From Pseudomonas sp. BMS12 (GTDB lineage: Bacteria > Pseudomonadota > Gammaproteobacteria > Pseudomonadales > Pseudomonadaceae), in the NCBI RefSeq assembly GCF_001592875.1, contig NZ_LSOF01000011.1:1-64000 (forward strand): 64,000 bases of DNA. The letters run 5' to 3'. The translations under genes and the position numbers were made by a program. Position 1 is the first letter of the stretch. The number at the start of each line of letters is the position of its first letter. The notes under the pieces are model-generated. The model searched no databases, was not told where the DNA came from, and saw only the letters and a list, made by a program, of their open reading frames with translations. Of this stretch, positions 45,448 to 56,484 are shown piece by piece.

Positions 45448-47163
45448 ATGCGTACCAGTCAGTACCTGCTCTCGACCCTCAAGGAAACCCCCTCCGACGC
45501 CGTGGTAATCAGCCACCAGCTGATGTTGCGGGCCGGCATGATCCGCAAACTGGCCTCGGGCCTGTACAACTGGATGCCGATGGGACTGCGCGTACTGCGC
45601 AAGGCCGAAGCGGTGGTGCGCGAGGAAATGAACGCCGCCGGCGCCCTCGAAGTGATGATGCCCGTCGTGCAACCTGCCGAGCTGTGGCAGGAGTCCGGGC
45701 GCTGGGAGCAATACGGCCCCGAGCTGCTGCGCATCAAGGATCGCCATGACCGTGCCTTCTGCCTCGGCCCGACTCATGAAGAAGTGATCACCGATCTGGC
45801 CCGCAACGAGCTGAACAGCTACAAGCAGCTGCCGATCAACATGTACCAGATCCAGACCAAGTTCCGTGACGAGATCCGTCCGCGCTTCGGCCTGATGCGT
45901 GGCCGCGAGTTCCTGATGAAGGACGCCTACTCCTTCCACCTCGACCAGGCCTCGCTACAGGAAACCTACGACCGCATGCACCAGGCCTACTGCAACGTGT
46001 TCAGCCGCCTGGGCCTGAATTTCCGCCCGGTACAGGCCGACACCGGCTCCATCGGCGGCACCGGTTCCCACGAGTTCCACGTCCTGGCCGAATCCGGTGA
46101 AGACGATATCGCCTTCAGCGACAGCTCCGACTACGCCGCCAACATCGAGAAGGCCGAAGCCACCCCGCGCGAAACAGCTCGCGGTGCTGCCACGGAAGAA
46201 TTGCGCCTGGTCGACACCCCCGATGCCAAGACCATCGACGACCTGGTCAGCCAGTTCGGCCTGGCCGTTGAGAAAACCGTGAAGACCCTGGTGGTGCATG
46301 CCGCCGAGGAAGGCAAGCTGGTCGCCCTGATCGTACGCGGTGATCACGAACTGAACGAAATCAAGGCTGCCAACCACGAACTGGTCGCCAGCCCACTGGT
46401 TTTCGCCTCCGAAGCCGAAATCCGTGCGGCCATCGGCGCCGGCCCTGGCTCCCTTGGCCCGCTGAACCTGCCGATCGCCTGCGTCATCGACCGTAGCGTC
46501 GCCCTGATGAGCGACTTCGGTGCCGGCGCCAACGTCGACGGCAAGCACCACTTCGGCCTCAACTGGGAACGCGACCTGCCGTTGCCGGCCGTGGCCGACC
46601 TGCGCAATGTGGTCGAAGGCGACCCGAGCCCGGACGGCAAGGGCACCCTGGTGATCAAGCGTGGTATCGAAGTCGGGCACATCTTCCAGCTCGGCACCAA
46701 GTACAGCGAGGCCATGGGCTGCAAGGTGCTGGGCGAGAACGGCAAGCCGGTGACCCTGATCATGGGCTGCTACGGCATCGGCGTATCCCGCGTGGTCGCC
46801 GCCGCCATCGAGCAGAACTGGGACGAGCGCGGCATTCTCTGGACCGACGCCCTAGCGCCTTTCCAGATTGCCCTGGTGCCGATGAAGTACGAAAACGAAG
46901 CCGTGCGCGAAGCCACCGACAAGCTCTACGCCGAGCTGACCGCCGCCGGCTACGAAGTGCTGCTGGACGACCGCGATAAGAAGACCAGCCCCGGTGTGAA
47001 ATTCGCCGACATGGAGCTGATCGGCATACCGCACCGCATCGTGGTCAGCGAGCGTGGCCTGGCCGAAGGCAACTTCGAATACAAAAGCCGCCGAGACAGC
47101 GACAGCCAGCAATTGCCGGCCGCCGACATCCTGGCTTTCCTTGCCGAGCGCATCGCCCGCTGA
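45448..47163 (+). CDS. proS: prolyl-tRNA synthetase (bacterial type)
   Basis: This 571-residue class II synthetase has motifs [23 protein letters not shown] (motif 2) and [14 protein letters not shown] (motif 3). An editing INS domain (about 225-390, including the [15 protein letters not shown] block) and a C-terminal anticodon domain complete the bacterial form. I used ATG 45448 ([10 protein letters not shown]), the conserved start. It is followed after 20 bases by a lipoprotein gene. Confidence 0.97.
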   Translation: MRTSQYLLSTLKETPSDAVVISHQLMLRAGMIRKLASGLYNWMPMGLRVLRKAEAVVREEMNAAGALEVMMPVVQPAELWQESGRWEQYGPELLRIKDRHDRAFCLGPTHEEVITDLARNELNSYKQLPINMYQIQTKFRDEIRPRFGLMRGREFLMKDAYSFHLDQASLQETYDRMHQAYCNVFSRLGLNFRPVQADTGSIGGTGSHEFHVLAESGEDDIAFSDSSDYAANIEKAEATPRETARGAATEELRLVDTPDAKTIDDLVSQFGLAVEKTVKTLVVHAAEEGKLVALIVRGDHELNEIKAANHELVASPLVFASEAEIRAAIGAGPGSLGPLNLPIACVIDRSVALMSDFGAGANVDGKHHFGLNWERDLPLPAVADLRNVVEGDPSPDGKGTLVIKRGIEVGHIFQLGTKYSEAMGCKVLGENGKPVTLIMGCYGIGVSRVVAAAIEQNWDERGILWTDALAPFQIALVPMKYENEAVREATDKLYAELTAAGYEVLLDDRDKKTSPGVKFADMELIGIPHRIVVSERGLAEGNFEYKSRRDSDSQQLPAADILAFLAERIAR

Positions 47164-47183
47164 ACCCAGATCAAGTAACTCAC

Positions 47184-48134
47184 ATGTTCCAGCGAAACAC
47201 CCTTAGAACCGGCGCCGCCCTACTCGGCGCCCTGCTGCTCGGCGGCTGCGCCAACCAGCTGCCGCAACGCAGCGAGCACGAGGAACGCCTCGAACGGCGT
47301 CTGCTTGCGCACAGCCTGCAGATCGACGTCGGCGAACCTCGCGTGCTGGCCTTGCCGCAGCGCCGGATCCGCATCCACGAGCAGAAGACCTTCGAAGTTA
47401 CCGAGTTCGAAGTCACCCGTCGCTATGACCGCTACACCCCCTATCAGCCCTGGCGCGAGCTATACGAAGTGCCTCTTGGCGCGGTCGCCATAGTCGCGGG
47501 TGTCGGCGCCAATATCGTCAACGTCATCATGCTTGGACGCCTGCCCGACAGCGTGACCAAGGATTGGATCAACTACGGATTTGCCGGGATCAACCCGGCG
47601 ATGAACGTCGAGTCCAACGGCCGCTCCGAACAGAATCTGGCCAAGATCGATGAGGTCCAGCGGGACAAGCGCACCGAATACTCCAGCCTGCCCTGGGCGG
47701 AGCGCACGGTACTGGTGAAGGCCGGCAGCGAAAACCATGAGATGAGTACCGATCGGGCCGGCGTGCTGCGCCTGAATCTGCTCGATGGCCCCTTCGCCGA
47801 TCACGACGCCAGCCAGGTCGGCACCCTGCTGCTCAGTGTCGAAGATCCGCAGGACAACACCCGAGCCGACGCAACCCTGCTGGTCAGCCGTGACCTGCGC
47901 GGCAAGTTGCGCGAAGCGCATGCCCTGATCTACGACGACCTCGAAGAAGACGATGTGGCGCACTGGGTACACAGGGTCAAACGCCTGTCCGACCTCGGTC
48001 TCGAGGAAGAGGCAAGCGAACTGGAGCAGAGCCTGATCGAGCTGACCCGCAACGACCCCGAATTGCAGCAGGAGTTTCTCCACGCCCTGCTCAAGGATGC
48101 CGGGCGCCTGGCGGCCGACCCCGGCGAGGACTGA
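47184..48134 (+). CDS. predicted lipoprotein of unknown function
   Basis: This 316-residue protein has a lipobox LLGGC (cysteine 22), so it is an envelope lipoprotein. The mature part has a basic region (RIRIHEQKTFEVTEF), a short hydrophobic stretch (about 100-125) and an acidic C-terminus. No domain is recognised. It lies 20 bases after proS, and its stop directly abuts that of acyP. A related gene (PA0955) sits in the same place in P. aeruginosa. Confidence 0.75.
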   Translation: MFQRNTLRTGAALLGALLLGGCANQLPQRSEHEERLERRLLAHSLQIDVGEPRVLALPQRRIRIHEQKTFEVTEFEVTRRYDRYTPYQPWRELYEVPLGAVAIVAGVGANIVNVIMLGRLPDSVTKDWINYGFAGINPAMNVESNGRSEQNLAKIDEVQRDKRTEYSSLPWAERTVLVKAGSENHEMSTDRAGVLRLNLLDGPFADHDASQVGTLLLSVEDPQDNTRADATLLVSRDLRGKLREAHALIYDDLEEDDVAHWVHRVKRLSDLGLEEEASELEQSLIELTRNDPELQQEFLHALLKDAGRLAADPGED

Positions 48135-48407
48135 TCAGCGGCGAATCAGGAAACCGGCGATACCCTGCAGCGGCTGCTCTTCCAGAGCCACGCCGCTGAC
48201 CTCCGCACGCTCCGGCCCCCGCTCCAGCCAATCGGCCAGCTCACGCACAGCGCTCTCCTCACCTTCGGCAAGCACCTCAACACGGCCATCGGCCAGGTTG
48301 CGCACCCACCCATCCAGATCAAGACGCTCGGCCTCTTCCTGGGTGAACTGACGAAAGCTCACACCCTGCACCTTGCCGCTGACGAAACCGTGCATACAGA
48401 TGCGCAT
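48135..48407 (-). CDS. acyP: acylphosphatase
   Basis: This 91-residue protein carries the acylphosphatase signature [19 protein letters not shown] and [13 protein letters not shown]. It hydrolyses acylphosphates. I chose ATG 48407 (MRICMHGF) because AGGAG is eight bases upstream; an ATG at 48413 has only two bases. It is two bases after the TlpA-like gene stop, so they are coupled. Confidence 0.93.
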   Translation of the reverse strand: MRICMHGFVSGKVQGVSFRQFTQEEAERLDLDGWVRNLADGRVEVLAEGEESAVRELADWLERGPERAEVSGVALEEQPLQGIAGFLIRR

Positions 48408-48409
48408 AG

Positions 48410-48880
48410 TCATTGCTCCTGTGCCTGCCAATGGGCCAGCCGCGCCCGCAGGCCGGCAGCCGTCTGTTCTCCGACCAAGCGCTCGCGCAGCCTGCCGTCG
48501 GCACCAATGATGTAGGTAACCGGCAGCACATCGTTACGTGGCAGATCGAGACGTGCCGCCGGGTCTGTAGCCAACACGGTGAAGCCTATGGAGAAGGTGT
48601 CGCTGGCCTTGCTCAGCGCCTCGCCCTGCAGGGCATCGAAATTGACCCCGAGCACCTGCGCGCCCTGGCCGTGCAGCTGTTGATTCAAGCGATTCAGCTC
48701 GGGAATCTCGGTACGACAGGGCTTGCACCATTCGGCCCAATAATTGATCAGCAACCACTGGCCATCCAGCTGCTCAGCCGTTACCTTTCGTCCATGCTGA
48801 TCGAGGCCCCAGTCCTCGGCACAGCCGGCCAGGAGAAGCGCGGCGATGCAACCTATCACCATCCGGAGTGACCTTCCCAT
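48410..48880 (-). CDS. TlpA-like thioredoxin lipoprotein
   Basis: This 156-residue protein has a lipobox LLLAGC (cysteine 20) and a thioredoxin fold with [13 protein letters not shown] (active site WCKPC). It is probably an envelope thiol-disulfide reductase or a cytochrome maturation factor. I used ATG 48880, with GAGGAG eight bases upstream. It is followed by acyP and divergent from the PilZ gene by 30 bases. Confidence 0.88.
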   Translation of the reverse strand: MGRSLRMVIGCIAALLLAGCAEDWGLDQHGRKVTAEQLDGQWLLINYWAEWCKPCRTEIPELNRLNQQLHGQGAQVLGVNFDALQGEALSKASDTFSIGFTVLATDPAARLDLPRNDVLPVTYIIGADGRLRERLVGEQTAAGLRARLAHWQAQEQ

Positions 48881-48910
48881 GCATTCGCTCCTCGTGCACG
48901 CGGGGTTGAT

Positions 48911-50320
48911 ATGACGCTGGATGCCCTGCACCTCGAAGTGCCGGACATCCTCGACGGGGATGCTACGTCACTCGCAGGCCTCAACGAGCAATTGAGCGCA
49001 GCGCGCCAGCAGCCCAGCGAGGAAGGACTGCAACAGCTGTTGAGCCTGCTGTTCCGCCTCAATCGCAGTGCCATGACCTTACTGGAAAGGCAGCGCGCCC
49101 TGCAAAGCTTCTGCGAGGAATACCGCCACTACAGCGCCCCGCTGCTGGCCGGCAAGCAACCCTCCGCATTGTTCCTGCATCTGTGCGACGAACTGGCCAG
49201 CGGCTTCAAGCGCCTGCTACTGCAGATACTTCAGGGCCGCCAGCCATCACGTCCGCATCTGGCCTGGTGCCTGTACATGGCCGAACACTTCCTGGCCCAG
49301 AGCCTGCTGCGCCATTACCAGCTGTACAAGGAGCCGGCCGAATCGCTTTGGAGCGACAGCCACCTGCTGTACTGGATCGGCGAGCATCAGGGCTGCCTGG
49401 ACGAACATGTCGCCGCGCCCTTCCAACCGACACCCGCCGGCACCTTGCGCGGGCTTTATCAGCAGATGCTACTGCTGGCCCTGAGCAGCCCCTTCCACCT
49501 GGCCAGCGATGAATGCGTCCTGCTGTTCGGCGCGCTCACTCCACTGGCCGAGCTCGCCCGCCTGATGCCCTGGGAAGAGGATGAGGAAAATGACGGCCCG
49601 CTGATCGACCTGAGCCAATCGCTGCCCTGCCTGCCCTATGACGTGCCGGTCAAAGGCACGGTCGACTACCTGCGGCGCCTGGAGCTCGGCGCCCTGCTGG
49701 TCGCCCTGCACGAACCGGCCCCGCTGCAGAGTGCGGCGGAACGCGAGCTGCTGGAGCGCGTACGCCAGCACTGGCACGGCCGCCAACAGCGCCGCCACCC
49801 GCGTGCCGACTTCAGTGCCGACTGCTCCCTGGTGGTCGGCCTCGCCGCCATCCACGCGCAACTTCTGGAGAAGCGCCCGCCGAGCACGGCGGCGCAGATG
49901 CTCGACGCCAGCCCCGGCGGTGTTCGCCTGCTCTGCCCCGGCGACCAGGGTAACCAGTTGCCTGTTGGCCAACTGGTGCTAGTACTGACCCATAGCGGCA
50001 CCCCGACCCTGGCCCTGGTGCGCTGGCGCCACCTCAATCAGCAGGGCCTGCACCTCGGCCTGCGCTACCTGAAAGGCCTGCCGCGCCCGGTATGGTTGCG
50101 CCGCGCACCCAGCGCCCAGACTCATCCGGGCGTACTGCAAAGCACTCCAGAGCCTGGGGCAGGCTGGCACCATGGATTGTGGCTACCCTGTGGCCAGTTC
50201 GTCGAAGGCGAGAACCTCTGGCTGCAACTGGCCAACGTCAACAACCAGGCCGTGCTACCACTCCCAGCGGCCAATCTGAATACCGCCAGCGTGGTGCGCC
50301 ACCCTCTGCGCCTGGCTTGA
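48911..50320 (+). CDS. PilZ domain protein with long helical N-terminus
   Basis: This 469-residue protein has a PilZ domain near residues 293-395, with RRHPR (about 295-299) and DASPGG (about 333-338) as the c-di-GMP binding motifs. The first 290 residues are helical and have no recognised domain; an extension follows the PilZ barrel. It is probably a c-di-GMP receptor. The start follows a weak GGGG site. I cannot assign a gene symbol. It is divergent from the TlpA-like gene. Confidence 0.82.
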   Translation: MTLDALHLEVPDILDGDATSLAGLNEQLSAARQQPSEEGLQQLLSLLFRLNRSAMTLLERQRALQSFCEEYRHYSAPLLAGKQPSALFLHLCDELASGFKRLLLQILQGRQPSRPHLAWCLYMAEHFLAQSLLRHYQLYKEPAESLWSDSHLLYWIGEHQGCLDEHVAAPFQPTPAGTLRGLYQQMLLLALSSPFHLASDECVLLFGALTPLAELARLMPWEEDEENDGPLIDLSQSLPCLPYDVPVKGTVDYLRRLELGALLVALHEPAPLQSAAERELLERVRQHWHGRQQRRHPRADFSADCSLVVGLAAIHAQLLEKRPPSTAAQMLDASPGGVRLLCPGDQGNQLPVGQLVLVLTHSGTPTLALVRWRHLNQQGLHLGLRYLKGLPRPVWLRRAPSAQTHPGVLQSTPEPGAGWHHGLWLPCGQFVEGENLWLQLANVNNQAVLPLPAANLNTASVVRHPLRLA

Positions 50321-50394
50321 GCAAACAGCCAGGTTCTGCGAAGAAAGTCTCAGCTGGCGCAGCCTCAGTGCACAGTTTCCGCGCGACCCCCTGC

Positions 50395-50400
50395 CTATAA
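50395..50400 (+). promoter_or_regulatory. -10 element upstream of the 130-residue gene
   Basis: TATAAT lies 42 bases before the ATG at 50442. No convincing -35 is seen, so this is weak. Confidence 0.3.
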
Positions 50401-50441
50401 TCGCACCATACCTATACCAACGAGTTCTGCCGGAGCCCTCC

Positions 50442-50834
50442 ATGTCCCAAGCCAATGACAAGCTGATCGGTCCCGTTCCCTCCAGCATCGTCAATAGTGC
50501 GCGCAGCAGCGTGACGCCCTACGAAGGGCGGGTAGCGGAATACAACGTGGCGGTCTGGCTGCATCTGCCGGGGCTGGCCACCCTTCCTGTGTCGCTGATG
50601 GTTCGCTATCGCGACGGCAACCAGCAACGCGAAGTGGCGGTGGACCACGGCAAGGTCAACAGCCACAACAAGGTGATGCTCTCGGGCATCGCCCGGCTGC
50701 CGATGAAGAGCAAGATCGAGGATATGCAGGTGCGTCTGCGCTCGGCGGTACCGGCGCAGACCTTGATAGTCGAAGAGCTCTTCGTGCAGGCGGTAGAGCT
50801 GCTGGAAAACGCCAATCGGCAAGCCATGGCCTGA
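50442..50834 (+). CDS. conserved hypothetical protein
   Basis: This 130-residue soluble protein has no signal peptide or membrane segment; no domain is recognised. It is rich in valine and has a pattern of alternating hydrophobic residues suggesting a beta fold (YNVAVWLHLPG, VSLMVRYRDGNQ). The ATG has GGAG upstream. It has its own terminator, and the protein looks genuine by codon use and position. Function unknown. Confidence 0.7.
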   Translation: MSQANDKLIGPVPSSIVNSARSSVTPYEGRVAEYNVAVWLHLPGLATLPVSLMVRYRDGNQQREVAVDHGKVNSHNKVMLSGIARLPMKSKIEDMQVRLRSAVPAQTLIVEELFVQAVELLENANRQAMA

Positions 50835-50854
50835 TAGGCAAGACTGCGATTCTC

Positions 50855-50880
50855 AACCCCCGCTTCGGCGGGGGTTTTGT
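50855..50880 (+). terminator. terminator after the 130-residue gene
   Basis: AACCCCCGC and GCGGGGGTT pair around TTCG and are followed by TTGT. It also faces the convergent 63-residue gene. Confidence 0.88.
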
Positions 50881-50889
50881 TTCAGGGGC

Positions 50890-51081
50890 TCAGAACACCC
50901 CGAAACGCACTACCGAGCTGGGTCTCTCCGGCTCAGCTTCCTCGGCGGCCTGACGGGCCAGAGCTGCCAGAGACTCGGGCCAGCGCGCAAAGCGCAGGCC
51001 GGTAATACGGTTGAGCCGATCCAGCGCCTCGTCGCTATCGCGCGGCTGTAACGGCACCACTTTATTCTTGCTACTGCTCAT
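50890..51081 (-). CDS. small hypothetical protein
   Basis: This 63-residue frame encodes a mostly helical, charged polypeptide (SDEALDRLNRITGLRF) without a signal or membrane helix. AGGGAAG precedes its ATG. It sits between a terminator and the yihY gene. Compositional bias resembles neighbouring genes, so I think it real; function unknown. Confidence 0.55.
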   Translation of the reverse strand: MSSSKNKVVPLQPRDSDEALDRLNRITGLRFARWPESLAALARQAAEEAEPERPSSVVRFGVF

Positions 51082-51243
51082 CCACTCGACTTCCCTGAGT
51101 CTTCAGGCCGCTAGCAGTCTGCCAGCATATGACTGGTAGATAGCCAGAAGCGTGCCAGCCTTCCCGGGCCGGTATTGCGGCGTCTCAGCGCCCCTGCAGT
51201 GGCGTGGAGCCGACTGCGCCTCGCCCTAAACTGACTTTTTTCG

Positions 51244-52467
51244 TCACTTCTGGCAAGCCCCGCCGAGCCAGTGCGCAAGGCTGCCTTCGAACAGAGTCGC
51301 CTGCTCGACGTGAAGCCGCTCCAATACCTCACGCAACGCCGGATACCAGGCCTCATCGAGCTGCTCCGGCAGCTGTCCAGGCCGTGGCAAAGGCCAGGGG
51401 CTACGCATGAGCAACTGATGCAGACTGTAGTGCTGTAGATCGCGGCACAGTACCCAGCCACCACCGCTGACACGGCAGATCAGCTGCTCCCCCGCGAGAA
51501 ACTCGGTCAACTCCGCCCACTCGTCCTCAGGCAGCAGCCAACCTTCACGCTGCACTTCGGCATGGCTGACCGCCCGCCCATTTTGCTGCCCCTGATGAAA
51601 CACCCGCAGCACACCAAGCAAAACCAGCACACGCGGCAAGGCACGACGCCGCCAGTGGCGCGAAGACGACAGATTGCAGACCAGTTCGGCGCCAAACAGC
51701 ACGATCAACCAGGATAGATAGATCCACAGCAGGAACAGCGGCACCGTGGCGAACGCGCCATAGATCAGCTGGTAACCGGGAAACAGGCTGACATAGAGAC
51801 CGAACATGCCCTTCGCCAGCTCGAACAGTACAGCCGTGAACAACCCGCCGGCGAAGGCATGACGCAGCGGTACTCGGGCGTTCGGCACGCTGGAGTAAAG
51901 CAGCGTGAAGGCCGCCACGCTGGACAGCAACGGGGCGAAACCGATCAGCGTCTGAGCGCCAACCAGTGCGTCCGGCCCGGACAACAGCGACAGCGAGGTG
52001 ATGTAGGTAGTCGCCGCGAAACCGGCCCCCAACAGTATCGGCCCCAGGCTGAGAATCGCCCAGTACAACAGGAAACTGGAGATGCCTCGACGCGGCTGAC
52101 GCACGCGCCAGATGGTGTTGAACGCCTTCTCGATGGTCACCAGCATCATGAATGCGGTCACTGCCAGCAATACCACGCCGACCCAGGTCAGCTTGCGCGC
52201 CTGGGTGGTGAACTCGCGCAGATACTCCTGCACCGTCTCGCCGGAAGAGGGTACGAAATTGTGGAAGATGAAACTCTGGATCTGCTCGCCGGTGCCCTGG
52301 AACGCCGGAATGGCGGAGAGCATGGAGAAGGTCACGGTCATCATGGGCACCACGGCGAATAGCGTGGTGTAGGTCAGCGCAGCCGCGCTGTTGATCGCAC
52401 GATCGGCAAGAAAACGCCGGAACAGGAAGCTCCAGAACTCCACCCAGTCATCCAGCCGCCGTCGCAT
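51244..52467 (-). CDS. YihY/BrkB family inner-membrane protein
   Basis: This 407-residue protein has six or so membrane helices in its first 270 residues ([15 protein letters not shown], then further hydrophobic runs) and a cytoplasmic C-terminal region with a winged-helix-like segment (about 300-400). It belongs to the YihY/BrkB family, once misnamed RNase BN, with no agreed function. It is divergent from the arsC-like gene. Confidence 0.88.
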   Translation of the reverse strand: MRRRLDDWVEFWSFLFRRFLADRAINSAAALTYTTLFAVVPMMTVTFSMLSAIPAFQGTGEQIQSFIFHNFVPSSGETVQEYLREFTTQARKLTWVGVVLLAVTAFMMLVTIEKAFNTIWRVRQPRRGISSFLLYWAILSLGPILLGAGFAATTYITSLSLLSGPDALVGAQTLIGFAPLLSSVAAFTLLYSSVPNARVPLRHAFAGGLFTAVLFELAKGMFGLYVSLFPGYQLIYGAFATVPLFLLWIYLSWLIVLFGAELVCNLSSSRHWRRRALPRVLVLLGVLRVFHQGQQNGRAVSHAEVQREGWLLPEDEWAELTEFLAGEQLICRVSGGGWVLCRDLQHYSLHQLLMRSPWPLPRPGQLPEQLDEAWYPALREVLERLHVEQATLFEGSLAHWLGGACQK

Positions 52468-52538
52468 GCCCTCTCCTTAGCCCGTTTCGCGTTCTAGGCG
52501 GCTAGAATAGCGCCCTCATTCGCCAATGGGCACCCGCC

Positions 52539-53893
<1,355 letters not shown>

Positions 53894-53897
<4 letters not shown>

Positions 53898-54586
53898 TTC
53901 GCCTGCTCCTACTGCCCGGGCTGAACGGCAGCGACCGCTTGTTCGCACCCCTGCTGCCGTGGCTCGACGGGATTCAGGTCACTTGCCTGGAGCTGCCACG
54001 ACGAGGGGCTCAGGATCACGACAGCCTGGCCGAAGCCCTGTCCGGGCAACTGGGTGATACACCTTTCGTCCTGCTGGGCGAATCCTTCTCAGGGCCGCTG
54101 GCCCATCGCCTGGCGCTACAGGCACCATCAGGGTTGCGCGGCCTGATACTCGCCGCCAGCTTCCTGCAATGCCCCTCGCCGCTATTGGCACTGGCAAAGC
54201 ACCTGCCATTGCCGCGCAGCCTGCTCGGCCACCCCGCCACGTTACGGTTGCTGTGCACGGGCAAGATCGAGCCACAACACCTGCAAGCAATAAGCGAAGA
54301 AATCCAGCGACTACCGAGCGAACTGCTGCGCGCCCGCCTACGTAGCCTGGCCAACCTGCGGGAGCCGGAGCGCACCCTGCAGCTGCCGACCCTGCATCTA
54401 TGGCCGCAAGCGGATCGACTGGTAAGCCAGGCTGCGGCGAAAGGTATCGCCAGGCACTGCAGCGATCTACGTCAGGAGCGCATCGACGGCCCGCATTTTC
54501 TATTGCAGAGCCGGCCACAGGCGTGCGCTCAGGCGATACGCCGGTTTATGGCCGAGCTGGCCGTTACCAGCCCAGCACTTCCTTGA
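53894..54586 (+). CDS. alpha/beta hydrolase
   Basis: This 230-residue protein has the alpha/beta hydrolase nucleophile elbow GESFSG (about residue 59), an aspartate in PQADRL and histidine in DGPHFLL near the end. The substrate is unknown. It starts at TTG 53894, with GGGAGAAGG just upstream, overlapping the DUF2069 stop. Its last 23 bases overlap the convergent hda gene. Confidence 0.82.
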
Positions 54587-55268
54587 GGAAAGGAATGGTG
54601 AGCTTGCGTTGCGCCTGCAGTGAGGCCTGATCGAGGCGTTCGAGCAGCTCGAAAAGGCCGCTCATGCTGCGCTCGCCACGGGTGAGGATGAAGCGCCCGA
54701 CCTCGTCGGTCAGGTGCAAACCACGGCGCGAGGCACGCAGCTGCAGAGCTCGCAGCTTGTCCTCGTCACCCAGCTCATGCAGCTGGAACACCAGCGCCAG
54801 GGTCAGCCGCGACTGCAGGTCGGGCAGCTGCACCGGCAGCTCGCGCGGCGACAGCGTGGCTGCAAGCAGCAGGCGCCGCCCCGAGTCGCGCAGGCGATTG
54901 AACAGGTGGAACAGTGCCTCTTCCCAGTCGGCACGCCCCGCCACCGCATCCAGATCGTCCAGGCACACCAGTTCGCACTGATCCAGGCCGTCGAGCAGCT
55001 CGGGGCCGTACTCGGCGACTTCGCCGAGCGGCAGGTAGACCGCCGCCTCGCCGCGCTGCTCGAAACGTAGGCAAGCCGCCTGCAGCAAATGACTGCGCCC
55101 GACCCCATCACCACCCCAGAGGTAGATCAGGCTCTCGGTCCAGCCGGCATCGTCCTCGCACAGACGCTCGACATAGCCGAGCGCCGCGGCATTGGCGCCG
55201 GGATAGTAGTTGGCGAAGGTGGCGTCATCACGCAAACGCACACCGAGGGGTAGTTGAACAGGTGTCAT
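54564..55268 (-). CDS. hda: Hda, DnaA regulatory inactivator
   Basis: This 234-residue AAA+ protein stimulates DnaA-ATP hydrolysis together with the sliding clamp, preventing re-initiation. The clamp-binding motif is near the N-terminus (VQLPLGV). The Walker A reads GGDGVGRSH, with arginine in place of lysine as in other Hda proteins, and Walker B is LVCLDDLDAV. Its start overlaps the stop of the upstream transporter gene by four bases (ATGA). Confidence 0.93.
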   Translation of the reverse strand: MTPVQLPLGVRLRDDATFANYYPGANAAALGYVERLCEDDAGWTESLIYLWGGDGVGRSHLLQAACLRFEQRGEAAVYLPLGEVAEYGPELLDGLDQCELVCLDDLDAVAGRADWEEALFHLFNRLRDSGRRLLLAATLSPRELPVQLPDLQSRLTLALVFQLHELGDEDKLRALQLRASRRGLHLTDEVGRFILTRGERSMSGLFELLERLDQASLQAQRKLTIPFLKEVLGW

Positions 55269-56359
55269 GAGCTGGGCGGTGACTCTTGCGAGCCGTCGAT
55301 AGGTTTCCCGTAGAGAGCAGAAAGTTTATAGAAATCATGAGCATGGCGCAGCAATACCATGATCACCGCGGCAACCGGCAAGGCCAGTAGCACGCCGGTG
55401 AAGCCGAACAGTTGCCCGCCGGAAAGGATGGCGAAGATCACCGCCACCGGATGCAGACCGATGCGGTCGCCCACCAGCATGGGGGTCAGCAGCATACCTT
55501 CGAGCAACTGGCCGATACCGAACACCACGGCGATGCCAATCAGCGGATACAGCTCGAAGCCACCATGCTGGAACAGTGCGGCGATGACGGCGGCGCCGAA
55601 ACCGACGATGAAGCCCATGTACGGCACGATGCTGGCCAGGCCCGCCAACAGGCCGATCAGTAGCCCCAGCTCCAGGCCGACCACCATCAGACCAAGCGAA
55701 TAGATGCCGGCCAGGGCCAGCATCACCAGCAACTGGCCACGCATGAAGGCTCCCAGCACCTCGTGGCATTCACCTACCAATTGCACGATCAGGTTCTCCC
55801 TGGCCCGTGGCAGCAGGTTGCGCAGCTTGGCCATCATCAGGTCCCAGTCGCGCAACAGATAGAAAGCCACTACCGGGATCAGCAGCAGGTTGCCCAACCA
55901 GCCCAACAGCGCCAGGCTCGATGCCGTGGCCTGCGCCAACAGGCCACCGACCAGATCGGTGGTCTTGCCCAACTGCCCGGATAACGCCTGCTTGAGTTGA
56001 TCGAAACGCCAGAAGCCTTCAGCCAGGCCGAACTGCGCCTGCACCCAGGGCAGCGCCTGGTGCTGTGCCCAGTCCAGGCCCTGCGGCGCCAGTTCATAGA
56101 GCCGTACCAGTTGCCGACCAAGCATGGGAATCAGCACCAGCAAGAGGATCAGCAACACCAGGCTGAACAGCGCGAACACCAGCACCACACCCCAGGTACG
56201 CGACAATTTGTGCCGTTCCAGACGATCGACCAGTGGGTCGCCCATGTAGGCCAGCAGCATGGCGACCAGAAAAGGAGACAGGATCGGCATCAGCAAATAA
56301 GCCAACCAACCGCAGAGAAACAGCCCAGCCAGCCATAGCCAGCGCTGTGAATCGGTCAT
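55265..56359 (-). CDS. AI-2E family (PerM-like) membrane transporter
   Basis: This 364-residue protein has about eight membrane helices in the pattern of the AI-2E/PerM family: two N-terminal helices, a periplasmic loop, then a C-terminal cluster containing GLLAGLASIVPYMGFIVGFG. Substrates vary in the family. I used ATG 56359 (MTDSQRWLW), since upstream sequence is not membrane-like. It is transcribed with hda. Confidence 0.88.
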   Translation of the reverse strand: MTDSQRWLWLAGLFLCGWLAYLLMPILSPFLVAMLLAYMGDPLVDRLERHKLSRTWGVVLVFALFSLVLLILLLVLIPMLGRQLVRLYELAPQGLDWAQHQALPWVQAQFGLAEGFWRFDQLKQALSGQLGKTTDLVGGLLAQATASSLALLGWLGNLLLIPVVAFYLLRDWDLMMAKLRNLLPRARENLIVQLVGECHEVLGAFMRGQLLVMLALAGIYSLGLMVVGLELGLLIGLLAGLASIVPYMGFIVGFGAAVIAALFQHGGFELYPLIGIAVVFGIGQLLEGMLLTPMLVGDRIGLHPVAVIFAILSGGQLFGFTGVLLALPVAAVIMVLLRHAHDFYKLSALYGKPIDGSQESPPSS

Positions 56360-56484
56360 ATCAGGCACTCCGCCCAAGGTGATGGAACCGGGCCAGAGCC
56401 CGAAAGTACTAGGCGCGCCGGACCTGAGCCAGGCGCGCCTGCGGCACAACAAAGAACGACCCGAACATCATCGGGCCGTGCGGA

